Shown here: one piece after another, positions 1 to 7,415 of the stretch | Layout of the letters: every line of letters starts with the position of its first letter | Position numbering within the stretch: the first letter of the stretch is position 1 | Origin: Enterococcus_D sp050529585 | GTDB taxonomy: Bacteria; Bacillota; Bacilli; Lactobacillales; Enterococcaceae | Direction: 5' to 3' | Length of the DNA stretch: 64,000 bases | Assembly: GCF_050529585.1 (NCBI RefSeq) | Contig: NZ_CP172882.1 | Coordinates: forward strand, 1,984,001-2,048,000 | Position numbers and translations under genes: made by a program | Notes under the pieces: generated by a model | What the model saw: only the letters and a program-made list of their open reading frames with translations | What the model was told of the DNA's origin: nothing | Databases searched by the model: none

Positions 1-904
1 CCAATACAACGACAGGTTCCGTAACTTTAAAGCCATCATCCAATGCTTCACTCGCTTTTGTCTCGCTGATGACCCCTTGATTGCTGGCAAATTTCACAAT
101 CATTTGTCCATCTTCCAAAAACATACTTGCCATGATTTGGACTTGGTCCAATAAACCACCTGGATTTTGACGAACATCTACTATAAATGACTTGGCACCT
201 TCATTTCTTAAATCAGTGATCGTCTCTCTTAATTCCTGGGCTGTGTTCTCGCCAAAAGTCGTGATCTCAATTTTTCCAATCGCTTCATTTTCCGTGGTGA
301 TTTCACCATGGACCGTTTCAACTGGAATCGTATCTCTTGTTAATGTGACATCAAAAGTTTCCGCATCTCTTTGTACTGTCAACGTGACCTTAGACCCTTT
401 TTCTCCTCGGATCTGTGCGACTACATCGGACAAGGTCTGACCTTTGGTATCTTCCCCATCCACTTTTAGGATCCGGTCGCCTATCCGTAGTCCGCTTTTT
501 TCAGCTGGTGTGTTTTTGATGGGGGCTTGGGCAATTTCGGGATACTCATCGACCATTGATAAAGTGGCCCCGATTCCTTCAAAACTACCAGATAGTGATT
601 GATCCAATTCATCTGCTGCCGTCTCACTTAAATAAGTCGTATAGGGATCATCCAGTGCATCGGTCATTCCTTGAAGAGCCCCTTCAATCAAGGCATCTTC
701 ATCCACTTCTTGGTAATAATTGCCTTTGATTTGCGTGAAGAGTGCTTCGATTTTTGCAATGCCACTGTTTTCTGGTTGTGATTCTTCCATAACCGCTGCA
801 GCCTGCTGTTGCTCAGCCTGTTGCCAAATATAGACACCGCCACCTGCTAAAATCGCTACACTGACCAGTGAAATAAGATAGCGACTTGTTGAGATACCTT
901 TCAT
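1..904 (-). CDS. ctpA: S41-family C-terminal processing protease, N-terminal part
   Basis: Partial gene: the first 301 codons are visible and the 3' end runs off the window. A hydrophobic segment at about residues 8-27 anchors the protein in the membrane with the rest outside. A PDZ domain follows at about 95-175 (GIGATLSMVDE, SGLRIGDRILKVDG), then the start of the S41 peptidase fold (RNEGAKSFIVDVRQNPGGLL). The catalytic Ser/Lys pair of CtpA-type proteases would lie past the window edge and cannot be checked. The ATG follows an AGGCGG ribosome site. The family trims or degrades exported proteins. It lies downstream of the msrA run on the same strand. Confidence 0.9.
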   Translation of the reverse strand, partial: MKGISTSRYLISLVSVAILAGGGVYIWQQAEQQQAAAVMEESQPENSGIAKIEALFTQIKGNYYQEVDEDALIEGALQGMTDALDDPYTTYLSETAADELDQSLSGSFEGIGATLSMVDEYPEIAQAPIKNTPAEKSGLRIGDRILKVDGEDTKGQTLSDVVAQIRGEKGSKVTLTVQRDAETFDVTLTRDTIPVETVHGEITTENEAIGKIEITTFGENTAQELRETITDLRNEGAKSFIVDVRQNPGGLLDQVQIMASMFLEDGQMIVKFASNQGVISETKASEALDDGFKVTEPVVVL

Positions 905-923
905 CGTTTTCCGCCTTTCTATT

Positions 924-1145
924 CTAACGATTATTCTCTGTGTAGTCTGCCCAAATGCGATCAAAGATATCCATTGAAGGCAGGTAATCGACACTCAATT
1001 CCAAATAGGAAGAGATTTCTTCATAATCGTCGGTATGTTTCGGAAATTGTATATCATGACTTGCATGTGTGGCAAAAATTTGCGCTTCATCGGTATGACT
1101 TGGTCCTTTGACTGCCATGAGGTAACTATAAAAACTTTTACGCAT
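924..1145 (-). CDS. yozE: YozE/UPF0346 family small protein
   Basis: A 73-aa protein starting MRKSFYSYLM, with the conserved core FPKHTDD-YEEISSYLEL and FDRIWADY. This is the YozE SAM-like (UPF0346) family, common in Firmicutes and without a firm role. The ATG lies inside the end of msrA: the two frames overlap by 8 bases, so the genes are probably translationally coupled. A longer in-frame start exists upstream but would only add residues read from msrA in another frame, so the MRKSF start is preferred. Confidence 0.88.
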   Translation of the reverse strand: MRKSFYSYLMAVKGPSHTDEAQIFATHASHDIQFPKHTDDYEEISSYLELSVDYLPSMDIFDRIWADYTENNR

Positions 1146-1659
1146 GGGCTTCATCCCAATGATCGGCCAAAAAGGCGGCGCGGCGCGCATGATTGCGGGC
1201 AAAATTCTCAGGATTCTTCTTATAATAGTCTTGATGTTCATCCTCAGCCAAATAAAATGGTTGCGCAGGTTCGATCGCTGTCACGATTGGCTCAGTAAAA
1301 CGGCCGCTTTCTTGTAATGCCGCTTTACTCGCCAAAGCTTTTTGCCGTTGGTCTTCATTGAAATAAAAAATCACCGGTCGGTAATTATCGCCTCGGTCCT
1401 CGAATTGCCCAAAGGCATCTGTAGGGTCAGTTTGTTGCCAGTATATCGTCAACAAATCATCGAAACTGATTTTACTTGGATCAAAAATGATTTCTACCGC
1501 TTCTGTATGTCCGGTTTGGTGACTCTTTACTTCCTGGTAAGTCGGATTTTCAGTATGTCCCGCAGTATAGCCGGAAAAGATCGACTCGATGCCATCTAAT
1601 TCATCAAAAGGTTGAATCATACACCAGAAACAACCGCCTGCAAATATTGCTCTTTCCAT
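1138..1659 (-). CDS. msrA: Peptide methionine-S-sulfoxide reductase MsrA
   Basis: A 173-aa cytosolic enzyme that reduces the S-epimer of methionine sulfoxide in proteins. The signature GCFWC sits at residues 9-13, with Cys10 as the expected nucleophile. GYTAGHTENPTYQEV and GHTEAVEIIFDP are further family blocks. The C-terminal region lacks an obvious MsrB domain, so this is single-domain MsrA. Its start codon overlaps the stop of the upstream ypmS-like gene by one base, and yozE overlaps its end, so msrA is the middle of a tight operon. Confidence 0.96.
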   Translation of the reverse strand: MERAIFAGGCFWCMIQPFDELDGIESIFSGYTAGHTENPTYQEVKSHQTGHTEAVEIIFDPSKISFDDLLTIYWQQTDPTDAFGQFEDRGDNYRPVIFYFNEDQRQKALASKAALQESGRFTEPIVTAIEPAQPFYLAEDEHQDYYKKNPENFARNHARRAAFLADHWDEAHA

Positions 1660-2309
1660 TATTCATCCTCCGATTCAGCTGGCAGATAGAGACTCATTTG
1701 AATCTCATCATCTACAAGATTGATTTTATTGGCTTTGATAAACAAGCCGTTTTGCATTCTAAATTGGTCTAAGCGAATCAAAACGATTTGCTCATCCGCA
1801 TTGACCTCGATCCATTCTGGAAATTTAAAACTACGTTTGATCATTTTTAAGACTTCACTTGTTGGTAAGTCTAAGGTACCTATCGATAAACTTTTGGCCT
1901 TCAATTGTACATTGCCTTCTTCTGTCACATAAGGGTCAAAGTACAAATAAAACGTGATCGGGAAGCCCAACACTTGAAATTCCCCTGTCAAAAGCGCTTC
2001 ATTTCTCAGCTCAAAATCGTATTTTACATCTTGGTCTTTTTGAAAATCTTCCAGATAAAAATCAATCAATTGATTGACCTGACTTTTGTTACTATTGACT
2101 GTCAGTACTGGACTGCCCTCTCTTTGCACCAATTCAGTACTTTCATTCAACCCGCTTTCTCTTTGCTGAAAAATTCTTGTGGCAAAAAAGACAGTTGTGC
2201 CTATGATTACACCTGCGAGCACGAGAAAGGCTATTTTCCAATAGTTGATTGTTTTTTTAGCGGGCTTCACCTGTGCCGTTGTCTCCGATTGCTTTTGATT
2301 GGTCTTCAT
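1659..2309 (-). CDS. ypmS: YpmS-like membrane-anchored protein (DUF2140)
   Basis: A 216-aa protein with a Lys/Gln-rich cytoplasmic start, one transmembrane helix at about residues 25-44, and an extracellular domain matching the DUF2140/YpmS family (LTVNSNKSQVNQLIDFYLED; VLGFPITFYLYFDPYV). The function is not established; in Bacillus it sits beside the YpmR lipase, as here. The chosen ATG follows GGAGGAG with 4 bases between and overlaps the lipase stop codon as ATGA. A start 8 codons earlier would place that Shine-Dalgarno inside the coding region. Confidence 0.88.
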   Translation of the reverse strand: MKTNQKQSETTAQVKPAKKTINYWKIAFLVLAGVIIGTTVFFATRIFQQRESGLNESTELVQREGSPVLTVNSNKSQVNQLIDFYLEDFQKDQDVKYDFELRNEALLTGEFQVLGFPITFYLYFDPYVTEEGNVQLKAKSLSIGTLDLPTSEVLKMIKRSFKFPEWIEVNADEQIVLIRLDQFRMQNGLFIKANKINLVDDEIQMSLYLPAESEDE

Positions 2310-3280
2310 TTTGTCTCCTCCTGTACCAGCCACTGATCTTGCGTTTTGATCAATTCGTCCCTGACCGCATTCGCCATCAATTGATACCCCAAATTATTGG
2401 GGTGGAAGCGATCACCTTCATATAAAACATTATTGGTGATATTGTTGGTGATTGTTTCTTGGCTACTCGTTGTTGCGGTCGTCTCTGATCCAGTGTCAGT
2501 TGTTGACCCAGAGGTTTCAGAAGACGCGCTGCTAGTCGTTGTCGTCTCTTCTTCAGCATCCTCCGTATCAGCGATTCCCACTTCATCGCTCAATCCTTTA
2601 TATAATAAATCATTGATTGGAATAAAATAAGCATGTGTTTGCTGCTTGATAAAATTTTCCGTTTGCGCATTCCAATTATCTATGATTGTTTGCATATCTG
2701 TGATCTCAGGAAAGTTCAAATAAAATGGATTATAAATACCCAGTACGTAAATCGGTGCACTGGCGTTCAATGACCGAATTTGGTCAAACATCTCAGTCAA
2801 TCTTTGTGTATATTCTGCCATCGGCTCGGTAAACGAATCAATACTTAAGCCAAAAAATTCTGATTGAATCACTTTTAAGACATCATTTCCACCGACAGTC
2901 AGTGTGATCAAATCGGCGTCACCTAAATCTGTACGCAAGTCTTCATCATTCTTGACCCGCTTTAAAATTTGATCACTTCGTTCGCCCGCTACGCCGTAAT
3001 TTTTGGTGACTAAATTTGTTAACCCATAGCGCTCTTGCAAATCCGCTGAAACAATCGGTACAAACCCGCCACGAGATGTCTCATCACCTACACCTTCAGT
3101 CAGTGAATCCCCTAATGCCACATACTCGACCGTTTCCTTGGCGGAGTGATTGGCAGTCAACTGACCGCTGGGGGATAACAAGGGCGCAGATTTTGGAATC
3201 AATAAATGGAAAATCGTCCCGGTTGCTATGGCAACCAATCCTACTGTCATCAAATAAATACCTATTTTTTTCCATTTCAA
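2306..3280 (-). CDS. ypmR: SGNH/GDSL-type lipase/acylhydrolase, secreted and membrane-anchored
   Basis: A 324-aa protein with an N-terminal hydrophobic anchor (residues 5-28). The SGNH blocks are in order: GDSLTEG with Ser59, GGND at about 130, and DRFHPN with His293. It should hydrolyse an ester outside the cell; the substrate is unknown. Unusually, a Ser/Thr/Glu-rich low-complexity stretch (about residues 237-275) is inserted just before the catalytic Asp/His block. YpmR relatives are normally continuous there. It heads the run lipase-ypmS-msrA-yozE, with 1- to 8-base overlaps. Confidence 0.9.
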   Translation of the reverse strand: MKWKKIGIYLMTVGLVAIATGTIFHLLIPKSAPLLSPSGQLTANHSAKETVEYVALGDSLTEGVGDETSRGGFVPIVSADLQERYGLTNLVTKNYGVAGERSDQILKRVKNDEDLRTDLGDADLITLTVGGNDVLKVIQSEFFGLSIDSFTEPMAEYTQRLTEMFDQIRSLNASAPIYVLGIYNPFYLNFPEITDMQTIIDNWNAQTENFIKQQTHAYFIPINDLLYKGLSDEVGIADTEDAEEETTTTSSASSETSGSTTDTGSETTATTSSQETITNNITNNVLYEGDRFHPNNLGYQLMANAVRDELIKTQDQWLVQEETK

Positions 3281-3432
3281 CTTTCTTCAAACCCCTTACT
3301 TGTAATCTTTGCTATTTTAACAAAATTCTCATCAAATGCATAGCAGTATTCTTGCTTTTAGGAAGACTATAAACGAAAAATAAACTTTTAGATATTATGC
3401 AATATGTATTGATAGGATCGCATAAAAACGGC

Positions 3433-3466
3433 AAAAAACGATTCGTATGCCAACGAATCGTTTTTA
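3433..3466 (-). terminator. Bidirectional rho-independent terminator after degV
   Basis: A 13-bp stem (arms CGATTCGT and ACGAATCG extended by A:T pairs) with a 6-base loop. It has A-rich sequence on one side and a T-run on the other, 14 bases past the DegV stop. Confidence 0.85.
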
Positions 3467-3479
3467 GGTTTTTCAGATA

Positions 3480-4325
3480 TTATTCCGCAGTGTAGGTAAT
3501 GGCAAATGCGCCTTTGCCTGTGTGTGTCGCAATGATCGGTGTAGTATGCAATAAAGGAATATCCAAATCAGGAAATGCCTCTTGCAATTCACGCTTGAAC
3601 CGCTCCGTGATTTCTAAACCATCCGCATGGGATATACCGATCTTCGTGACCTTCGGTAGTTGCTGCAGTTCTTTTTTTAGTTCTTCAAACCATTTGTTGA
3701 AGGTTTTGACGCCGCGTCCTTTGACCACAGGAATCAACTCGGAATGGTCAAAATCCATGATTACTTTCATGTTCAACAGGCTTGACAACAAACCTTTTGC
3801 TCGACTGATACGTCCACCTTTGACTAAATTTTCCAAGGTCGACACACCGATAAATAATTTGGTATTATCGCGCACACGGTCAACTTCTGGCAGTACTTCT
3901 GCCAAAGTTTTGCCGGCTTGTGCCAGTTCGGCTGCACGAATCACCTGAAATGCCAATGCTTGATCGGTCGTATCACTATCGATCACTGTTACATTTGCTT
4001 TAGACAATTGACTCGCTTGACGCGCTGCTTCTACGGTACCGCTCAAACCTTTAGTCATATGGATCGCCAATACTTCACTGCCATCTTTACCAAGTTCATC
4101 AAATAACTCGACAAAATGGCCAATCGGCGGTTGGCTGGTTTTCGGTAATTCCTTGGCTTGACTCATCATCTGCATAAATTTCTCGCCAGGCAACGTTTCA
4201 TCATCTGGATAAACGACCCCATCGATCATTACAGATAGTGGTACAACATGGATTGCCAACGCATCGCGGATACTTGGTTCCATGGTACAAGAAGAATCGG
4301 TCACAATTTTAAGATTTGCCATCAT
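3480..4325 (-). CDS. DegV family fatty-acid-binding protein
   Basis: A 281-aa cytosolic DegV/FakB-type protein. Family marks are VTDSSCTMEP near the N-terminus, TSQPPIGHFVELF at about residues 100-112, GLSGTVEAARQAS, and the C-terminal HTTPIIATHTGKGAFAI. FakB proteins carry a fatty acid to the FakA kinase for phospholipid synthesis. Several DegV paralogues usually exist per genome, so the exact paralogue is not assigned. The start is MM; either ATG fits. It is a single-gene unit between two terminators and divergent from the hemolysin III gene. Confidence 0.92.
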   Translation of the reverse strand: MMANLKIVTDSSCTMEPSIRDALAIHVVPLSVMIDGVVYPDDETLPGEKFMQMMSQAKELPKTSQPPIGHFVELFDELGKDGSEVLAIHMTKGLSGTVEAARQASQLSKANVTVIDSDTTDQALAFQVIRAAELAQAGKTLAEVLPEVDRVRDNTKLFIGVSTLENLVKGGRISRAKGLLSSLLNMKVIMDFDHSELIPVVKGRGVKTFNKWFEELKKELQQLPKVTKIGISHADGLEITERFKRELQEAFPDLDIPLLHTTPIIATHTGKGAFAITYTAE

Positions 4326-4347
4326 ATATTCACTCTTTCTTTAAATC

Positions 4348-4402
4348 AAGTCTCTTTTCATGGTAAAATAACCATAGACCATTTATACTTAGTATAACAG
4401 AG
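4348..4402. promoter_or_regulatory. Divergent degV/hlyIII intergenic region with two palindromes
   Basis: The 123-base gap between divergent genes holds two inverted repeats: ATGGT-6-ACCAT and, about 20 bases further, TTATAC-TTA-GTATAA. The second is a perfect 15-base palindrome containing -10-like TATAC/TATAA elements on both strands. It could be overlapping divergent promoters with an operator. No regulator gene is adjacent. Confidence 0.35.
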
Positions 4403-4448
4403 AGAAAAATTTTTTTCATCTAATTTTGATTTAGAGGGACGGTGTCAT

Positions 4449-5102
4449 ATGCAGCATATGAAATTTAGTCGTAAATATTTGATCGTCAACGAAGTATTGA
4501 ACGCCGTGACCCACGGCATTGGTTTTGGCCTAAGTGTCGCAGGATTGGTCCTTTTGTTGGTCAAAGGCGCCCGTTTAGGCTCACCGATCCATGTCGTGTC
4601 TTATGCGATCTATGGTTCAACGATGATTTTGCTTTTTTTGTTTTCAACACTCTTTCATAGTCTGATTTTTACTCGTGCAAAAAAAGTTTTTCAAGTATTT
4701 GATCATGCCTCGATTTTTCTATTGATCGCTGGCAGCTATACGCCTTTTTGTCTGTTAAGTATTCAAGGTTGGCTAGGGTGGTCGCTTTTTATTTTGATCT
4801 GGTTATTGGCTATCAGCGGCATCGTCTATAAATCTTTGACCTTGCACAAGAAAGAAACAGTCTCCAAAGTGTCCACACTGATATATATTATTATGGGTTG
4901 GTTATGTGTGATTGCTTTTAAACCATTGATTGAAAATCTCGGTTATTCAGGAACCTTTTTACTTGCCGGCGGTGGTGTATCCTATACAGTAGGTGCGCTT
5001 TTTTATAGCTTAAAAAATATACGATTTATGCATGTGGTTTGGCACTTATTCGTGATGTTAGGTGCTGGATTGATGTTTTTCTCGGTTTTATTCTATACTT
5101 GA
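4449..5102 (+). CDS. yplQ: Hemolysin III family (PAQR-like) membrane protein
   Basis: A 217-aa protein with seven predicted membrane helices. It has the PAQR/HlyIII signature: NAVTHGIGF near the start, a His in FSTLFHS, FDHASIFLLIAGSYTPF, and WHLFVMLGAG near the end. These His and Asp residues form the family zinc site. Despite the name, hemolysis is not a demonstrated role for most members; a membrane lipid hydrolase role is discussed for PAQR proteins. It has its own terminator directly after the stop. Confidence 0.92.
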   Translation: MQHMKFSRKYLIVNEVLNAVTHGIGFGLSVAGLVLLLVKGARLGSPIHVVSYAIYGSTMILLFLFSTLFHSLIFTRAKKVFQVFDHASIFLLIAGSYTPFCLLSIQGWLGWSLFILIWLLAISGIVYKSLTLHKKETVSKVSTLIYIIMGWLCVIAFKPLIENLGYSGTFLLAGGGVSYTVGALFYSLKNIRFMHVVWHLFVMLGAGLMFFSVLFYT

Positions 5103-5118
5103 TCCCAGCTCAACAAAG

Positions 5119-5168
5119 CGATCCGAAAGACTTCTCTATGCTCAGGAGTCTTTCGGATCGTGTTTATT
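5119..5168 (+). terminator. Terminator after hlyIII
   Basis: A perfect 14-bp stem (CGATCCGAAAGACT with its complement), a 14-base loop, then a T-rich tail that runs into the end of the convergent folA gene. Confidence 0.88.
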
Positions 5169-5652
5169 TTTTATGATAAAATTCAAATTGATGACGGTAC
5201 TTGTTGCGTTCATCGACAACACCAGGAATGATTTTGGTCAGCGCCCATTTTTCCCAATCGATTTCAGGGAAGAAAACATCCCCTGTAAAGGTCTCATCGA
5301 TCACTGTCCGATACAATTGATCACAATCTTCGATCATCGTTTCGAAAACACCCGCTCCCCCTGTGAGAAAGACTGGATGATTTTGTTCTTTTGTATAAGC
5401 CAAAATCTCTTCACGACTATGCATCACCAAGACGCCTTCTGCTTGATAGTTTTGGTCACTGGTCAAAACTATGGTTGTTCGTTGTGGTAATGGACGTCGC
5501 CCCATTCCTTCAAAGGTTTTTCTACCCATAATAATAGTATTATTGATTGTTTGATCTTTAAAAAATTTCAGATCATTGGGTAAATGCCAGGGTAATGTGC
5601 CATTTTCTCCAATCAATCCTTGTTTGTCTTGTGCCCATAAAGCAATCAACAT
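5164..5652 (-). CDS. folA: Dihydrofolate reductase
   Basis: A 162-aa enzyme that reduces dihydrofolate with NADPH, regenerating the folate that ThyA oxidises. Motifs: LPWHLPNDLKFFK (catalytic Asp), IIMGRKTFEGMGRRPLP, and the late VFLTGGAGVF. It looks like the normal chromosomal enzyme by length and sequence. The ribosome site AAAGGGTG is made from the last codons of the preceding 247-aa gene, with the stop 6 bases before this ATG, so translation is probably coupled. It is the last gene of uup-thyA-unknown-folA. Confidence 0.95.
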   Translation of the reverse strand: MLIALWAQDKQGLIGENGTLPWHLPNDLKFFKDQTINNTIIMGRKTFEGMGRRPLPQRTTIVLTSDQNYQAEGVLVMHSREEILAYTKEQNHPVFLTGGAGVFETMIEDCDQLYRTVIDETFTGDVFFPEIDWEKWALTKIIPGVVDERNKYRHQFEFYHKK

Positions 5653-5658
5653 CTACGA

Positions 5659-6402
5659 TTACACCCTTTCTTCATATAGTGATTTGGTTATTGCCGCGGC
5701 TAATTGCAACCTTCCCATCAATTGACGCATTGGATCATCAGACAGCCCATCACGGTTACGATCTGCATAACACAAGCCATCACAAGCATGATACATCAAG
5801 TTGCCACCATAGGTTAATACTTTCCGCGGCCATTCCCCGTCATTCAATCTCGCGTGGTTATCTTTTAAGAAGACATCAATCAATGAAGCCGAAAAAATTT
5901 CGCTGCCAGCCGTTATATCGACATCCTCTAGTTGGAAACAGGCTTGTGCCACCTGATTGACCAAGGCTTCCGTCACACGCCACGCTTGAGGGTGGCTGTC
6001 AAAAGCTTGGGGGGTTCTCCCAAGAATACAGTATGTTTCTTTTCCTATCTCTAGTTGGCTGATCTGAGCCAACTCATCTGGAAAAGATGTCTGCCATGTG
6101 AGCAAGCGATCGAAATCACACAGTTGAAAAGACGTTAGCGCAGGATAGGCTTCTTTCGCTGCGCGAACAGCTTTTCTTCTGGCGTCTCCAGCGCCATTAG
6201 CGGGGATGATCATCGTTTTACACTGATGATGCGCATTGAGTAAGTGGGTAAGCAGCGGATCTGTGACATCTGAGATTGCAAGAAAAACCCCCTCAAAACA
6301 GTTTGCCAAAAAATCGAGCACCGTTGACACATCAGATACTTCTAGTAGGTCATTTCGTCTATTATGAACAGTTGCAATGATTCCTCTTTTGGTTCGAGTC
6401 AT
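5659..6402 (-). CDS. Unrecognised 247-aa protein between thyA and folA
   Basis: I do not recognise this family. There is no signal peptide or membrane helix, so it is probably cytosolic. Visible features: an N-terminal ATVHNRRND strand-like start; IIPANGAGDARRKAVRAAKE followed by FQLCDFDRLLTW, reminiscent of nucleotide-sugar-binding (GT-A-like) or Rossmann-type folds; RTPQAFDSHPQAWRVTE; and near the C-terminus DRNRDGLSDD, which resembles a Ca-binding loop (D-x-N-x-D-G-x-x-D). A strong AGGGGTG site precedes the ATG. Its place between two one-carbon enzymes, coupled to folA, suggests co-expression but not necessarily shared function. Confidence 0.8.
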   Translation of the reverse strand: MTRTKRGIIATVHNRRNDLLEVSDVSTVLDFLANCFEGVFLAISDVTDPLLTHLLNAHHQCKTMIIPANGAGDARRKAVRAAKEAYPALTSFQLCDFDRLLTWQTSFPDELAQISQLEIGKETYCILGRTPQAFDSHPQAWRVTEALVNQVAQACFQLEDVDITAGSEIFSASLIDVFLKDNHARLNDGEWPRKVLTYGGNLMYHACDGLCYADRNRDGLSDDPMRQLMGRLQLAAAITKSLYEERV

Positions 6403-6452
6403 CAGCTGACACCCCTAACTGTTTTTCTTTACTGCATGTCCTTTCAGATACA

Positions 6453-7400
6453 TCATACAGCAATCGGTGCTTTGATCGTCGGGTGTGGATCATACCCTTC
6501 TATACTAATATCTGACATCTCAAAGTCAAAGATCGATCGTTTTTCAGGATTCAAAATCAATTGCGGTGCAGGTCGGACATCACGGCTCAACTGTTCTTTC
6601 ATTTGCTCGAAATGATTGCTATATAAATGTGCATCCCCTAATGTATGCACGAACTCACCAACAGCTAGACCAGTTTCGTGGGCAATTAGATGGGTCAATA
6701 ACGCATAACTGGCAATATTGAAAGGCACACCTAAAAAGACATCCGCACTGCGTTGGTACAGCTGACAACTTAAACGACCATCATACACATAAAATTGAAA
6801 CATAGTATGACAAGGCGGCAAAGCCATAGTCGGAACATCTTCAGGATTCCATGCCGAAACGATCAAGCGTCTAGAATCAGGCGTGGTTTTGATCATTTCA
6901 ATCACTTCTTGGATCTGATCAATGAAGCCACCTTTGGCTTTCTCCCAGTGACGCCATTGATACCCATAGACGTGACCAAGATCCCCATGTTTTTGGGCAA
7001 AATCGTCATCAGCGAGAATACGATCACAAAATGTCTGCAATTCTTGTTGATATTGTGTATTAAAGTCTTCATCCACCAACGAGCGGCGACCAAAATCTGT
7101 CATATCTGGACCTGCATAATCCGCGCTTTTCACATACCGTTCAAACGCCCACTCATCCCAGATATGGTTTTTGTGGGCTAGTAGATAGCGAATGTTGGTA
7201 TCTCCTTTTAAAAACCAGAGCAATTCGCTTTTGATCAACCCAAAAGGGACCCGCTTCGTTGTCAGCAAAGGAAACCCTTTTGATAAATCAAACCGCATTT
7301 GATGCCCAAAGATACTCCGCGTACCTGTACCAGTGCGATCCCCCTTATCATTGCCTTCAGTTAAAATCTTCTTTCCTAAATCTAAATACGCTTGTTCCAT
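6453..7400 (-). CDS. thyA: Thymidylate synthase
   Basis: A 315-aa enzyme that methylates dUMP to dTMP with methylene-tetrahydrofolate. It is the long Lactobacillus casei-type form, with an insertion of about 50 residues (roughly 85-135) absent from the short E. coli form. The catalytic Cys197 lies in ALPPCHTMFQFYV. Dihydrofolate and dUMP contacts are seen in RRLIVSAWNPEDV and GVPFNIASYALL. GDRTGTGT at residues 20-27 is the phosphate-binding loop. It starts 15 bases after uup and is transcribed with it and folA. Confidence 0.97.
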   Translation of the reverse strand: MEQAYLDLGKKILTEGNDKGDRTGTGTRSIFGHQMRFDLSKGFPLLTTKRVPFGLIKSELLWFLKGDTNIRYLLAHKNHIWDEWAFERYVKSADYAGPDMTDFGRRSLVDEDFNTQYQQELQTFCDRILADDDFAQKHGDLGHVYGYQWRHWEKAKGGFIDQIQEVIEMIKTTPDSRRLIVSAWNPEDVPTMALPPCHTMFQFYVYDGRLSCQLYQRSADVFLGVPFNIASYALLTHLIAHETGLAVGEFVHTLGDAHLYSNHFEQMKEQLSRDVRPAPQLILNPEKRSIFDFEMSDISIEGYDPHPTIKAPIAV

Positions 7401-7415
7401 AAGAAACTCCTTTCG

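Noticed and set aside
5164..5652. Acquired trimethoprim-resistance dfr gene
   Set aside because: It is coupled in an operon with thyA, has normal chromosomal context, and no mobile element is near.
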